From: Eucalyptus grandis
Taxonomy: Eukaryota; Streptophyta; Magnoliopsida; Myrtales; Myrtaceae
Assembly (NCBI RefSeq): GCF_016545825.1
Contig: NC_052613.1
Coordinates: 45,614,112-45,678,111, forward strand
Length of the DNA stretch: 64,000 nt
Direction: 5' to 3'
Both the position numbers and the translations under genes were made by a program. How positions within the stretch are numbered: the first letter of the stretch is position 1; the number at the start of each line of letters is the position of its first letter. The notes beneath the pieces are model-generated. The model was not told the DNA's origin. It saw only the letters and a program-made list of their open reading frames with translations, and ran no database searches. This document shows, piece by piece, positions 38,785 through 49,733 of the stretch.

Positions 38785-40030
38785 GAAGAGGCGACGGAGC
38801 TCCTACGATTCTTCTAGGCGGACCATTTCAATGGCGGGGGAGAAAGGGGGAGTTTCGGTGCTGCGTGCGTTTCCCGCTGGCTTTCTTCTTCACCTTTTCC
38901 TACCCTCTGGAGCTGCGACGAGAATTTTGCCCCTAACTAGAGATGGAAATGTCACACTGTCAATCACACTGTTCTGTTGGCCAAAAACAAAAACAAAAAA
39001 AAAAAATCACACTGTTCTTACTAGCTAAGTAGCGTGTCGGTGCAACACTTCAATTCTCAAAAATAAAAAATTTCAATACGTTATGATATATTATATATTA
39101 AATAATTATTTTATTTTTAATTAATTTAATTCAAATTTAATCAAATCCTCTTTTCAGAAGACCTTGAAGTACTTAAACAAAATTATTATGAATACCTCCT
39201 CGTAAGAGTGCACAGCTCAGATGACTCGGACTATAACTATAATGCTCGTGACATTAAAAAAGAGTCTACAATGAATTTATACTAATAATATTAATAAATT
39301 AACAAAAGTTATTGATGAAATTAATAACTAACAATAAATTATAATCAACTTATTTAAATAAATTCATGATCTTCTACAATAACAAAAATTTATCGTCATT
39401 CAATATTCAATACTTTTATTTTTTAAAAATTTTAATTTCATTTAATTATTTTTCTGATTAAATAAAAGGTCCCCTCGGGGGTCTACCCCCACTCCCTTGT
39501 TTCCCTCGTCTCCCCCCCCCCCTCCCCCCAAATTTTTTTTTCACTTTTCTTTCTCTCCCCACCACCTAACGAGCTATCAGTTCACTTCCCCCTTCCTCCA
39601 ACACGCCATGTCCTTTTTTATTCTTTTAATTTCCTTCTCAAAACCCTAGCAGCGCCCTCCTTCTCCTCCTCCTCGCCACACGACCCCCTTCTTCTTCTCT
39701 TCCTCTCGATCTCTGCTTGCTCTCGGTTCTCATCACAATCGTTCACCACCTCACCTCCAGTCCTTCCTCCCTCGCAAATGCAGCCTCGTCTCCAATCCAT
39801 CGTAACATCACAAAGTGGTAGCCATCGCCTACTCTTTCTCTTGTTGTCTCTCACTATCGCGAGCTCACCGTCGCTCGCGGCCTCATCTCTGCTCCCTCGC
39901 CCTCGCCTCCACCCTCTATTTAAGTAGCACCAACATGACACGCGACATGCGACACGACACGACACGACACGCCAATAGGTAGTTTCTCAAAAAATTGAGA
40001 ATCCCGATACGTTGGGACACGTTATATGTT

Positions 40031-40031
<1 letters not shown>

Positions 40032-40054
<23 letters not shown>
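40032..40054. repeat. TA microsatellite
   Basis: An uninterrupted TA tract, followed by related imperfect TA sequence, lies inside the GTGTCG-rich element. Confidence 0.9.
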
Positions 40055-40063
<9 letters not shown>

Positions 40064-40405
40064 CATAATAAATTATAATTTTTATGATTATTTTAATCAA
40101 ATTAATTTGATTCATATTTATAAATAAATAAATAAAACTAGAGACACTAAAAAACATTAATCCATCATTGATTAATATCATCCATTATTTTAATTTGACA
40201 AATTCAACTCTATTTTTATAATTCATAAAACTTGGAGAAAAACAAGCGATCCACATTATGGACTTGCATGTCAGATATATTGGAAGAGGAGAAAAAAAAT
40301 TTAAAGAGTGAATTATGTATCATGAAAAGTGAAAGTCAGAAAAGAAGATAAGATTATGTTTTTCTTCTTTCTCCATTCATTATTTCTATTATTGTGTTTT
40401 ATTTT

Positions 40406-40408
<3 letters not shown>

Positions 40409-40440
<32 letters not shown>
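40409..40440. repeat. TA microsatellite
   Basis: A 32-bp uninterrupted AT tract lies inside the same element as the tract at 40,032. Confidence 0.95.
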
Positions 40441-40443
<3 letters not shown>

Positions 40444-41921
40444 CTTATCATTTATTGAAATTTTTAAAAGTAACCTTGATATCAGAATTACATGTCGGAA
40501 ACTTGCATGTTAGAATTCCAACTCAAGTGTCAGAGAGTGTCGCGCGTCGAAGTGTCCGATATGACACGAAGGCTCTTGGAAAGTGTCGTTGCTTCATAAC
40601 CCTCCATCGTCTTTCCAATACGCGTGTCGAAACGTGTCAAGAAAAGTTAACCACGTGTCAAAAAATCCGACACACTCCGACACATGTCAGACACAACACG
40701 AAAGCACGTGTAACGTGTTTGTGCTTCATAGCTTACTACCATTAACAAAAATCCCCATTTTAAGTCATTGCTCTGTGAATCTTAAAATAGTGAAACTTAT
40801 TTCCGAAATCAAACTAAATTCCAAAATTCAATTTTGTACGATCACATTTTAAAATTTATAAAAGTTTCAAAATCAAGTTTTCAGGACGAGCAAGAATATT
40901 AACGTTTTTTTATTGTTTTGTGTTTCATGTTAAACATTTTTGGAAGACTTGGAGTTAACACGGTGCCAAATAGGTGTTAGATAGGCCCTTCCTAAATTTG
41001 TTTGATCAATTCCTTAAACATCTTTTTTGGCTCAGTGTATTTCGTGAAAAATACATATATTTAGTTGGAGGTGATATTTTCAATAAGAACTATTATAAAT
41101 TAATGTACATTACAGATTTATCATCCTACTTGGCTATTTTCTAGTAAGTTAGAGAGAATGATTTTGAGAAAGAACAGGCATGGCAACAATCGTGGGAACA
41201 GCGATGGCAACACCATGGCATCACACAAAAACGCAATTATGAGAAAGAGAGGGGGAGAGAGAGTTGGGCGGGCTCTCCCTAGCTAGTTTAGGCAAGCGTC
41301 ATGACCCTCGTCATAGCAATTGCTTGCGGCCCTATTTGAAAGTTTTTGAAATGGGATTGAAATTTGAGAACAACGTTGTGTAAAGTTAGCTAGACACTGA
41401 CTTGAGGCAAAAATGCCCTCTTGTGATGAAGGACTTGTACTTTTACGAAAAAAAAAAAAAAAAAAACCATCTTGAAATGAGATCAATCATGCGCGTATAA
41501 ATCACTTGTTGTACTATACTCTAATTAAAAGATTTTCACAATCTAATTCATTTCATAACTTTCCAATCAGTCAATTAATGATGTACCATGGGAATCATCA
41601 TTTATCCTTAAGAAATATGAATAGACATGCCATCTTAACATGAATAAACATAATATTCTTTCTGATTTTTAATTAAGGTCGATTATTCTGTTGAATGGAT
41701 TCATCATAAGTCGAACAGAGGAGAATATGGTCACCGCATGAAGGACCGCTGCTGAGAAGGAACGACCTCTTAAGTCATCGCAGCTAAATCACTCGCACAG
41801 GGAAATTGGAAGAGTGCAATGAAAAAAGAAAACTAAAATGAACGATGTTGCATGGTAATAGGAGGGAACAGCATTGTGCTTCGTAGATGGCAAGGATGTT
41901 CCATGAGCGTCCTGCTCAGAA

Positions 41922-41926
41922 GTTGA
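41922..41926. other. Empty target site of the copia insertion
   Basis: A single GTTGA lies in continuous sequence matching both flanks of the copia element in copy A (upstream GTCCTGCTCA, downstream GTCCAAGCT). It represents the pre-insertion state. Confidence 0.93.
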
Positions 41927-42348
41927 GTCCAAGCTTTATTCGTAAACCAGTTTGCGACTTTCATAAAGGCATTGTCATCGGTCTTTACCGACTGCATACT
42001 TCTGGGATGAAAAACGATGGAGTGATTTCAATAGATAGAATCGTAAGAGTGAGGTGTGACAATTTCTGATCCAACACAAGTCGAATGACACGATTCTACA
42101 GCTAGAAAATGTAATGGTAAAATCAAACGACCGGGCACAAACTCAGGAGATCATATGTGCGTACTCTTGCCCGTTTCACTGCACGGTCAAAACGAATGAA
42201 ACAAGGTTCACTTCTGATGAAGAGAAGGTATCATCACCTGTGCACTAACGATAGCAAAAAGAGACTATGTGGGACATGCTGCACAATGCATTCATATGCA
42301 AAAAGGGAACCTTATGCTTGGGCCTTCTCAAGATTCATTTGCCCAAAG

Positions 42349-43674
42349 CTATACATCAATATCATCCTCCTCGTATACAGCACACAACTCACAAACAAAC
42401 CCCCGAGACCCTGAAGGATTGAGCCGCCGCTCCGCATGTTGCTTGCAGTATGGCTTGTTGCAGAAATCACACTTGGGTAGTTGGAGCCAGCACCTCATGC
42501 ATAAGATGTCCGCACAAATAGCCTCGGCTTCCTCTAGATCGTCAGGTTCGACGCATGCGCCACACTGGATGCACCTCGGAATACAAGAGCTGCATCCTCT
42601 GCATTCACTTAATCGCCGGTCTCTCTTCCTCACGCATGTTTCTATAGGGCAGATAAAGACCTTCCTCACCTCGTTGCATTTTGGACAGATTTCCACATCG
42701 ACAGGACAAATATTGCAGTCACCCTCGAGTCCAAAGTGCGTGGAGCACTTGTGCTCCAGCGTTTTGGGATTCACTCGAACGTAGGATCGAAGCACTTGAA
42801 GGTGTTGCTTCTGTAGATTGTAGATGCCATTGATCTTTATGGACTGTAAAATGTTACCATGTGTTGATAGAGTCTTCACAGCGTTTATGACTCCCTCTGG
42901 TGTTAAGCTCGTACATCCCGGTACATATAACTGCATATACAACAATTTCAAGCCATTAAAGTAAACTTTCTGCAAATCGAATTACTTCTATTTTGAAGAA
43001 CAAACAATTATTGTCTCCACTCATTTTTTCAGACGTAGCTAATCGCACACCAAGAAGCCATCAACACTAAACTAAACCCCACGAGAAACACTATGTTTCT
43101 GGACATTTTCCCATATACTATGATTTTGACTGCCACGAGCTTAATTTTCTCTAGTTCGACGGAGTAGTTTGCTTCATGAAGCAAACAAGTTTAAGGGCAT
43201 GGTTAATTGTTGGACATGAGCAGAAAACAATGATATACAGGTATCATCTCCAGCAATTCACAATAAACACAAAGAAGAAAAGGATAACTGGCGTAGCGGT
43301 TCGCATCTTACCTTGTTGATGAGAGGATTTCTCTCTATAACAGTTTGAAGCCCGCCGTCTGTGATTTTTGTGCAATTGAATAGCCCCAGTGTCCGGAGCT
43401 TCCCATTTGCCTTTGAAGTGATCTCGATAAGTATCTCATCACACATCCGCCGACTCAAAGGATCGTCGACAACGAGTTCCAGCCACGGCAGAACATCGTC
43501 GCGCAGGGCATCTCTCAGAGACGTGCACGCTTCGCCCACGGCAATCAGCCCAGATAAGCTGAGATAAGGCAAGACCAGGAGCAGGGCCTCATGGGGTTGA
43601 CCCGGTACCGTCAGCTCACCTATGTTCTCATCCTCGGGAGACGCATGATCGACATCGAACGATAGGTTTGGCAT
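42349..43674 (-). CDS. F-box / Cys-rich protein, SKIP14/SKIP28-type (copy B)
   Basis: Exon 1 is 43,674-43,312 and exon 2 is 42,930-42,349, giving about 314 aa in the same arrangement as copy A: N-terminal F-box (HEALLLVLPYLSLSGL), short LRR-like part, then the Cys-pair domain and acidic tail. All Cys pairs match copy A. The proteins differ at few positions (for example Asp for Asn near residue 7, Thr for Met in NCTKIT, RVN for QEN near residue 177), which suggests both are under constraint. The intron acceptor is a normal GCAG. Its likely role is substrate recognition in an SCF ubiquitin ligase, with an unknown target. The exact subfamily name is from memory and uncertain. Confidence 0.88.
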
Positions 43675-44040
43675 TTCTTGGTTCTACCAATCTTCTGACA
43701 GAGCATGAATCTTTGGATTTGCTGGTTTATGATTGAGAACAGAAGAAGAGAATGAGGCCTTTGAGGGGAGAAATATGAACAACCCGTGAGGGGGATGTGA
43801 TTGGATAAACGGACTCCTAATGGGAACGTGGATAGATAATTTTTGTCTGGACTATGTGAAATGCGGGTCTATCTCAATGTAGCGGCTTTGGTAAGAAGCA
43901 AGAGATCTTTTTGTTTTCTTAGTTGCCAAGAAAAGTGGAAGTAACAGGATTCACGTATAAACCATGACTTGGCTAGTGTTGGGGCCAAACTAATTTAGAT
44001 TTTATAATATTTTTCTTTGCTCCCATGACTTTGACACTTA

Positions 44041-44704
44041 TTCATTCATTCCGCGAAAAATAAGGTGTTTTTGAAAAATATTTTCTAAAAAATCATTTTT
44101 CAAAAAAATATAATTATTTTTTGATATCCAACCAAAATATGAAAATAAAGTGGAAAAAAAATTTGGCTATTCGATAGGAAATTTTTTTCTCCATGCACTT
44201 TTATAAAAATTGAGTTTTTATTATTTTATTTTATTTCTTTAAAAATCAATTTTAAAATTATTTTTCTTTTCCTTAAAAATAAATTTTTTTTTTTCTTTTT
44301 ATTCTCTTCTTCTTTGGCCAAAGGCGAGCTCAAGCTCACTACTGGCTCGCTAGCCTTGGGCCTAACTAAATTGGCGAGTTCAAGCTTGCCTATGGCCAAT
44401 CACCAGCCATTGTGATGGTCAACAATCAGCCAAAGAAAAAGGTGGAAAAAAATTAAAAATTCTAATTTTTAAGAAAAAAAAAAATGAAAGAAGAGGGGCT
44501 AATAGAGTATGAGATAAGAGAATGAGTAGGGAAAATGTTTTTTATTTCCCCCACTTGAAAAGTAGAAAACATCGTTCACAATTTTAGATGAATTTTTTTC
44601 CTTAATGAAAAATGTTTTCCCCAACTAGTTCATTTTCCATAAATGAATATTGAACAATCTAGAAAATGTTTTTCTGCAAGTTGTTTTCCGCAAAATGAAT
44701 GAAA
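44041..44704. mobile_element. MITE of the GGAAAATA type (copy B partner)
   Basis: This is the orthologue of the element at 7089-7748, with the same inverted ends (TTCATTCCGCGAAAAATAAG and TTCCGCAAAATGAATGAAA). Its GC-richer core (44,310-44,430) starts CTTCTTCTTTGGCCAAAGG. Confidence 0.6.
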
Positions 44705-44929
44705 TTATTTTGACAATCAATCCCTCACAAGATACAGAGGAAGTTCTCTGGAGGTTAAAAACTCAAGCTGCATTTAGTGGCAGGGATTAGCATTGATATA
44801 GGATTAGGATACGATAGGTTAAGGACGTGGGTATATATGTTTATATTTGTAATAGTTTGTTTAGTGCATGACCACATATGATCTAGACTAGTATTACTCA
44901 ATAAAAAATAAATAACCCAATTTACTATG

Positions 44930-45475
44930 AGCGTGTTTGGTAACGTTTCTGTTTAAAAATTGTTCTAGGGAACGAAATAGAAAAACTATTTCTATTCCGG
45001 AGAACAATTTTTTACCAGAAAGATGCGTTTGGTAAACTTGTTCCGGGAATAAAAATGAATAGAAACACATTTGGTAAATAGAAACACATTTGGCGAGCTC
45101 GAGCTCTCCCAGATCCGGCGAGGCCGTGAGCTCGCCCAGCCAAGGCGAGGCTGAGCCTCGCCAGGGGCCGGCGACGCTCCGGCGAGGTCGCCGACCCTCG
45201 ACAGCCGGTCGCCGGCCATGGCCGAGGCTAGCGACCGGCCAAAGAAAAAAAGAAGAAAAAGAAGAAGAAAAGAAGAAGAAAAGAGAAGAGAGAGAAGTGT
45301 TTCTTCAAAAGTGTTTCGGAACAAAAAAAAATAACTTTTTTTGTTTCTTATTTCCGTTCTTTTTTTGTTCGGGAACAAAAACGCAAACAAACGCGTTTTA
45401 TTCTTTTTGTTCCCAGGAACAAAAAAACAAAAAATCTGTTCTTAAACAAAAAAAAAGAAGTGAAAACATGCACGC
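44930..45475. mobile_element. TIR element with GC-rich cassette, copy B only
   Basis: The left end GAGCGTGTTTGGTAACGTTT is loosely inverted against GGGCGTGCATGTTTTCAC from the right. Inner inverted blocks of GGAACAAAAA/TTTTTGTTCC and GAATAGAAAC support a fold-back element. The core (45,085-45,240) is GC-rich with CGAGGCTGAGCCTCG and GCCGGCGA motifs, then a purine tract AAAGAAGAAGAAAAGAAG. It resembles the element at 62,525-63,122. The superfamily is uncertain (hAT-like is possible). Confidence 0.5.
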
Positions 45476-45798
45476 CCTATGTGGATGAAATGACCACTGC
45501 TTGTAGTGGCCGCTATTGCTGATGGCGACCTCCACAGCAAAGGTTGCCTAACCGTGGCAACCCCCGCAATGACGGTTACCTCTGTCGTGGTGGCCAATGT
45601 GTGGTGGTCCTTATGGTCATGGGGGTGTCATCATCCCAATTTGGTGACCATGCTCACAACGAAGAGTGAAACTCTCAAGCAACCACGCTGTCTAATGGTC
45701 GTTTGAGAGTTGCAACTGCCGACCACCGAGCGATGGTCGAAAAGCCGCCACTACGGTGCTGTTGGATTTGAGGCAATGTTTGTATCTGCTTTCTTAAT

Positions 45799-46347
45799 GG
45801 GGAGAAGTGTTAAAAAAAGTCATAAACCTTTTTGTATTTGTGCCAATTTAGTCTTAAACCTTTTTTTATGTCAATTTAGTCCTAAACATTTTTACATTAT
45901 GCCAATTCAATCATTTCCGATTAATTTTGACCGGATTTTGCTTACTGGACGCCCGCTGACTGACGTGGCTTAATTGATGCTAACGTAGATAACTTTTAAT
46001 AATATTTTAATATTTTTAACCTCGTCGGCCGTCGCCTCTGGATGGTCGCCGAGGTCCGGCAATCGGCTAGAGGAAGAAGGAGAAAAAAAAAAAAGAAAAA
46101 GAAAAAGAAAAAATTCAAAAACATTAAAATATTATTAAAAGTTGTTTACGTAAATGCCAATCGGTTACGTCGGCCGACCGGCGTCCAAAGTAAGCAAAAT
46201 CTGACCAAAATTGATCAAAAATGACTGAATTGGCATAACGTAAAAAGGTTTCGAACTAAATTGGCACCAAAAAAAGATTTATGACTAAATTAACAAAAAT
46301 GCAAAAAGTTTAGAACTTTTTTAACACTTTTCCCTTTCTTGTTTGCT

Positions 46348-46380
<33 letters not shown>

Positions 46381-46389
46381 GCTTCTCCC
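45799..46389. mobile_element. Mutator-like MITE, copy B only
   Basis: The target duplication TTTCTTAAT (45,790-45,798 and 46,390-46,398) is perfect. The ends are inverted (GGGGAGAAGTGTTAAAAAAA and the complement of TTAACACTTTTCCC, with CGCTTCTCCC as outer edge) and continue through AATTTAGTCNTAAACC-type motifs shared with the element at 25,484. A run of about 31 A (46,349-46,379) interrupts the right inverted repeat. The core near 46,020-46,080 is GC-rich. The sequence 45,476-45,798 between this and the previous element shows no recognisable gene. Confidence 0.83.
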
Positions 46390-46917
46390 TTTCTTAATGT
46401 TTGTATCTGCTTGGGCATAGCAGAGGAGTGAGATGGAAAAAGGAGGGCGGGATCTTTTCTTGGGGTGAATTGGATCTCCACAAGGCACGAATCCAATGAT
46501 TGATGGGTGGTGACAGTACCCGAGTATACCCTCAGGGCCCAGCGGCAGGGCTAATGTGGTTAAGCAGCTGTCGCTTGCGATCAAGCAGAACACAGAAACA
46601 GTCACCTATAAGCTTGCTTATGTTGAGGCTCTCATATTATAAATAGGACATTAACGAGTGGCAAATCATAACACAACCACCTAAATTTAAGTTGGGAACA
46701 AGGTATAGAGTGTTAGACACCAGATAAATGGTTGAGATTCAATCCAACATGGGAAATTATTACAAGAATTGGTAGTCACCGGTCCGCTGGCAGGCAGTTA
46801 GTGATGAATACCTTTGAAGTTGACGCTTGGAAGTTTCGCAAACCACAATTATACATACTAATCTAGGAAGAAAAACTTGTGATGGCGAAACAAGACACAT
46901 AGACTGTCCAGATACAA

Positions 46918-49524
46918 TCAGTGGTCCAAGGGCTCAACTGCTGTCTTGAAGAGAAGGATGTAAACCTTATCGATTGAGAAGTACAAGAAGCCTCCAAGTG
47001 AGTGCGTGACATAAGATCCGAAGCTAGTTCCCACGATGCAGTGCCAAGCTGGACCGTATGAACAGTCAAACTCCTGCAATGCACAAACACGGGGAAACAA
47101 AGTGAGATGTTAGCTGGCTCAGAAAGCTAATTCTTTTGCTTGAAACAGACGGGAAGTAAATTTGCATTTATACACTGACTCCTCGAGACAGGTTCAACAA
47201 GTGGCTAAAACCCTTCTTGACATTGCAGGTTGCACAATTCTGGCTTCATTACATGATAGAGGCATACCCAGTGTCCACACATGCGCAGATACACACATTG
47301 CAGGTTGCACAATTCCAGCTTCATTACATGATAGAGGCATATCCAGAGTCCACACATGCGCAGAGACACCCATTGCAGGTTGCACAATTCCAGCTTCATT
47401 ACATGATAGAGGCATACCCAGAGTCCCCACGTGCAGATACATGCATGCATGCACATGCACAGGGGGAGAGAGAGAGAGAGAGAGATAATAGATCATGGTA
47501 GTAGCAAAAGAAGACATTCTTTTGATCAATTAGTACACTTTCAATAGAGACCATAAAAACTTTTCAGAAACCAAAGGCCTGTACATCTTAGACAGTTCTG
47601 CAAGTGCAAATACAGTCTTCTGTCATATGTTAAGCTTAATCTAAAAGACTTCCCAGCACTGCTTAATGTAGGGCTACAGACCTAAAATTCGCAGCCAAGC
47701 CCATCCAAATGGTAAAGTACGAGGACTACTTGGTTAGAGAATTATAAAAGAATCTTAAAAACTCTGATGGGGTATCCACTAAAACCCACTGCAAATGCAA
47801 CTTGCCTAGGAATAATGGTCTAAGTTAGTAAATATCTTCTGCACAAAAGACTAGGATCAAATAGATGAAAATCTGAACAGGGGGAAGATAGAATCACCAA
47901 GTGGAGCACATATTGATTAAAATGTAGAATGGACTCGATGTGGCAAAAGACAAAATCAACAGGCACAACATCCACCTTGATCCTTACCATAGACCATCAG
48001 AAAAGATGAAATTCCTTGCTTGACAACTATCCTTTCCTTCCATTTCCAGAAAGAAGCCATGTTAAGTTCATTTGGCTCATTCCACGAGCTCATATTTAAG
48101 TAGATAAATAGTGTGAGACAGACCACTTATGCTGATTTAATGGACCAATGTCTTCTATTGCAATAAACGCAGTAAAACACTACTCTAATTATATGACATT
48201 AACTGAGGCTTCTGCCTTAGGTTTTATGCGATGGTCCAGAGTTAAACGTTACCATTATGTGCTTTCATGACTTTTCTGCTAGACTAATTTCATTCAGCAG
48301 TTTACATCATGAAACTAGCAGAAAGTGGGGGAATATTGAAAACCAATTCATAAGAGCAGAAGTAATAATAAGATTATATCACAAAACATACAAAAGGAAT
48401 ATGGACAGAGGAATGACAGGAGATGAGGTTAACAAAGTTACCGAACTAGTAAATAATTTTCCATATATATGCAAAAAGAAAATTAATATTTGTCACCCTC
48501 ACAATTCATACAGGAAGCTCTACCATTCCACCTGTAGCAAATTTTGCATCGCCAAGGAAAAAAAACACAGAGAGACGGAATTGTAGCCAAAACACTCATA
48601 CACAGACAGGGACAGAGCTTTTCTTTCAGCATCAACAAAAGTAATTACATAGACTAGGTCTACAATGGCATAATACATGTAGCTATAGGTATTCACAGTT
48701 CAGACAATAATGTAAGTCTGTTAAGCACTCTGACATTGTATGGTGCCAGTTGTTCCAGTGTCAGTGGCAAATTGATAGCCTTAGTTTAATGGTCTTCAAT
48801 TTGTTTCCTATAGTTTCCTATAATCAACATCAGCTAAATCTCTTGAACATATCAGCGTTGAAAAATGGCTTAAAATAATTAGTACACTGTCCACAACATG
48901 CAACAGGGTTGGGGAGACCGACAGGCCATTAGATATTCACCCAACAAGTGGACTCAGGATACCAATTTCGGGCATATTGTAATTCCATCCAGATGAAAGA
49001 AAGATCACTTCATGCTTACAAACAAGTAGGGAAAAAAATGTTCATCCTGTGAGAAGTATCCCTAGAACTTACAAGAATATCTGATTTGAGAATGACAAAC
49101 ACAGCCTGAAGATCACAAAGATGAAAACGATGCATACCCCCTCACCCAAATGTCAGATAATAGGTAAAGTCCGGGACCACATTTTTTCCAGTTGAACCGA
49201 AGCAAACAACGCCAACGAACCACCGACACGAACCGCATAAAACTGGGCAAAAAAAAAAAAAGAAAGAAAAAGCGAGTTTTTTTTCACCTTCTTAAGCGCG
49301 AGAGCGATTCGCTTGCTGTCGAGCTTGCCGCCGCGCATGGCGTCGAGGTGATCGCGAGCGCAGCGGAAGGCCTTGTTCTGCAGGGGGACGGGCATGTCCG
49401 AGGCCCGCACGCGGACGTTGAGCCGATCGTGCTGGTCCTGCTCCTCTACCGCCTTCTTCTTCTGTATCAGGCTGCTCAGGAACTTGCTCCTCCGCTCCAG
49501 CTCCTCCTCCGCTCTCCCCGCCAT
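46918..49524 (-). CDS. Dynein light chain (DYNLL/LC8-type) family protein
   Basis: Exon 1 is 49,524-49,288 (79 codons) and exon 2 is 47,073-46,918, joined in phase 0 (AAG|GTGAAA donor, TGCAG acceptor) across a 2.2-kb intron; product about 130 aa. The first 40 residues are charged and helical ([12 protein letters not shown]). The LC8-type domain follows: [29 protein letters not shown], then [40 protein letters not shown]8 proteins are small homodimeric hub proteins. Flowering plants lack cytoplasmic dynein heavy chains, so here the protein probably acts as a dimerising adaptor rather than in a motor; that is family knowledge plus inference. The start is the first ATG in frame. Confidence 0.92.
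47221..47445. repeat. 75-bp minisatellite, three units, in the dynein intron
   Basis: Units start CATTGCAGGTTGCACA at 47,221, 47,296 and 47,371. They lie about 150 bp upstream of dynein exon 2 on the coding strand. Copy A has two units. Confidence 0.95.
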
Positions 49525-49708
49525 TTATCCTCCGCCGCCCCCGTCTCACGCGCTTCCTCTCATGACTCGGGGCGAGCCCCCCGACCCACCGGCCCCCTCC
49601 GTCCCCCGCGCCCCCACGCCTTCTTCAGGACACTACTCGCATCCGCGCGCGGCGCGATGCCGGCGGCCGGAGCTCAAGCGCGCTTCCGGTGTTCGATCAA
49701 ATGACCCG

Positions 49709-49733
49709 TAGAGAGAGAGAGAGAGAGAGAGAG
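49709..49733. repeat. GA microsatellite upstream of the dynein light chain gene
   Basis: A 25-bp uninterrupted GA tract lies about 185 bp upstream of the start codon; on the coding strand it reads CT. Such pyrimidine tracts are common in plant 5' UTRs and promoters. Confidence 0.9.

Larger units (their letters stand above)
39028..40738. mobile_element. Nested GTGTCG-rich repeat elements upstream of MED23
   Basis: Clusters of GTGTCG/CGACAC appear at 39,030, 39,935-39,972 and 40,540-40,720. One element plausibly spans about 39,926-40,738: its left end AGTAGCACCAACATGACACG is inverted against GAAGCACAAACACG, the complement of the right end. The stretch 40,150-40,260 matches 54,730-54,800, so the same family recurs in the PLAC8 pseudogene. 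Within this region 39,465-39,920 is CT-rich, with AAAACCCTAGCAGC-like sequence typical of plant 5' ends, but holds no recognisable gene. Confidence 0.55.
40871..49165. repeat. Segmental duplication, copy B
   Basis: This is the direct partner of copy A, with an F-box gene, MITE, minisatellite and dynein exon 2 in the same order. It lacks the copia element, the TTA-flanked MITE and the 770-bp indel of copy A. It carries about 1.6 kb (about 44,905-46,515) absent from copy A. There the copies meet at AGTA microhomology, so a deletion in A is as likely as an insertion in B. Confidence 0.9.

Noticed and set aside
47221..47445. Possible CRISPR-like array
   Set aside because: The units are contiguous with no spacers, and this is a plant genome.
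47194..47529. Repeated peptide frame ([16 protein letters not shown] units) as a repeat protein
   Set aside because: The 75-bp unit is divisible by three, so any frame repeats. It lies within an intron and has two copies in the paralogue.
49192..49711. Plus-strand frames of 112-170 codons
   Set aside because: They run antisense across exon 1 and the GC-rich leader of the dynein light chain gene, which explains them.
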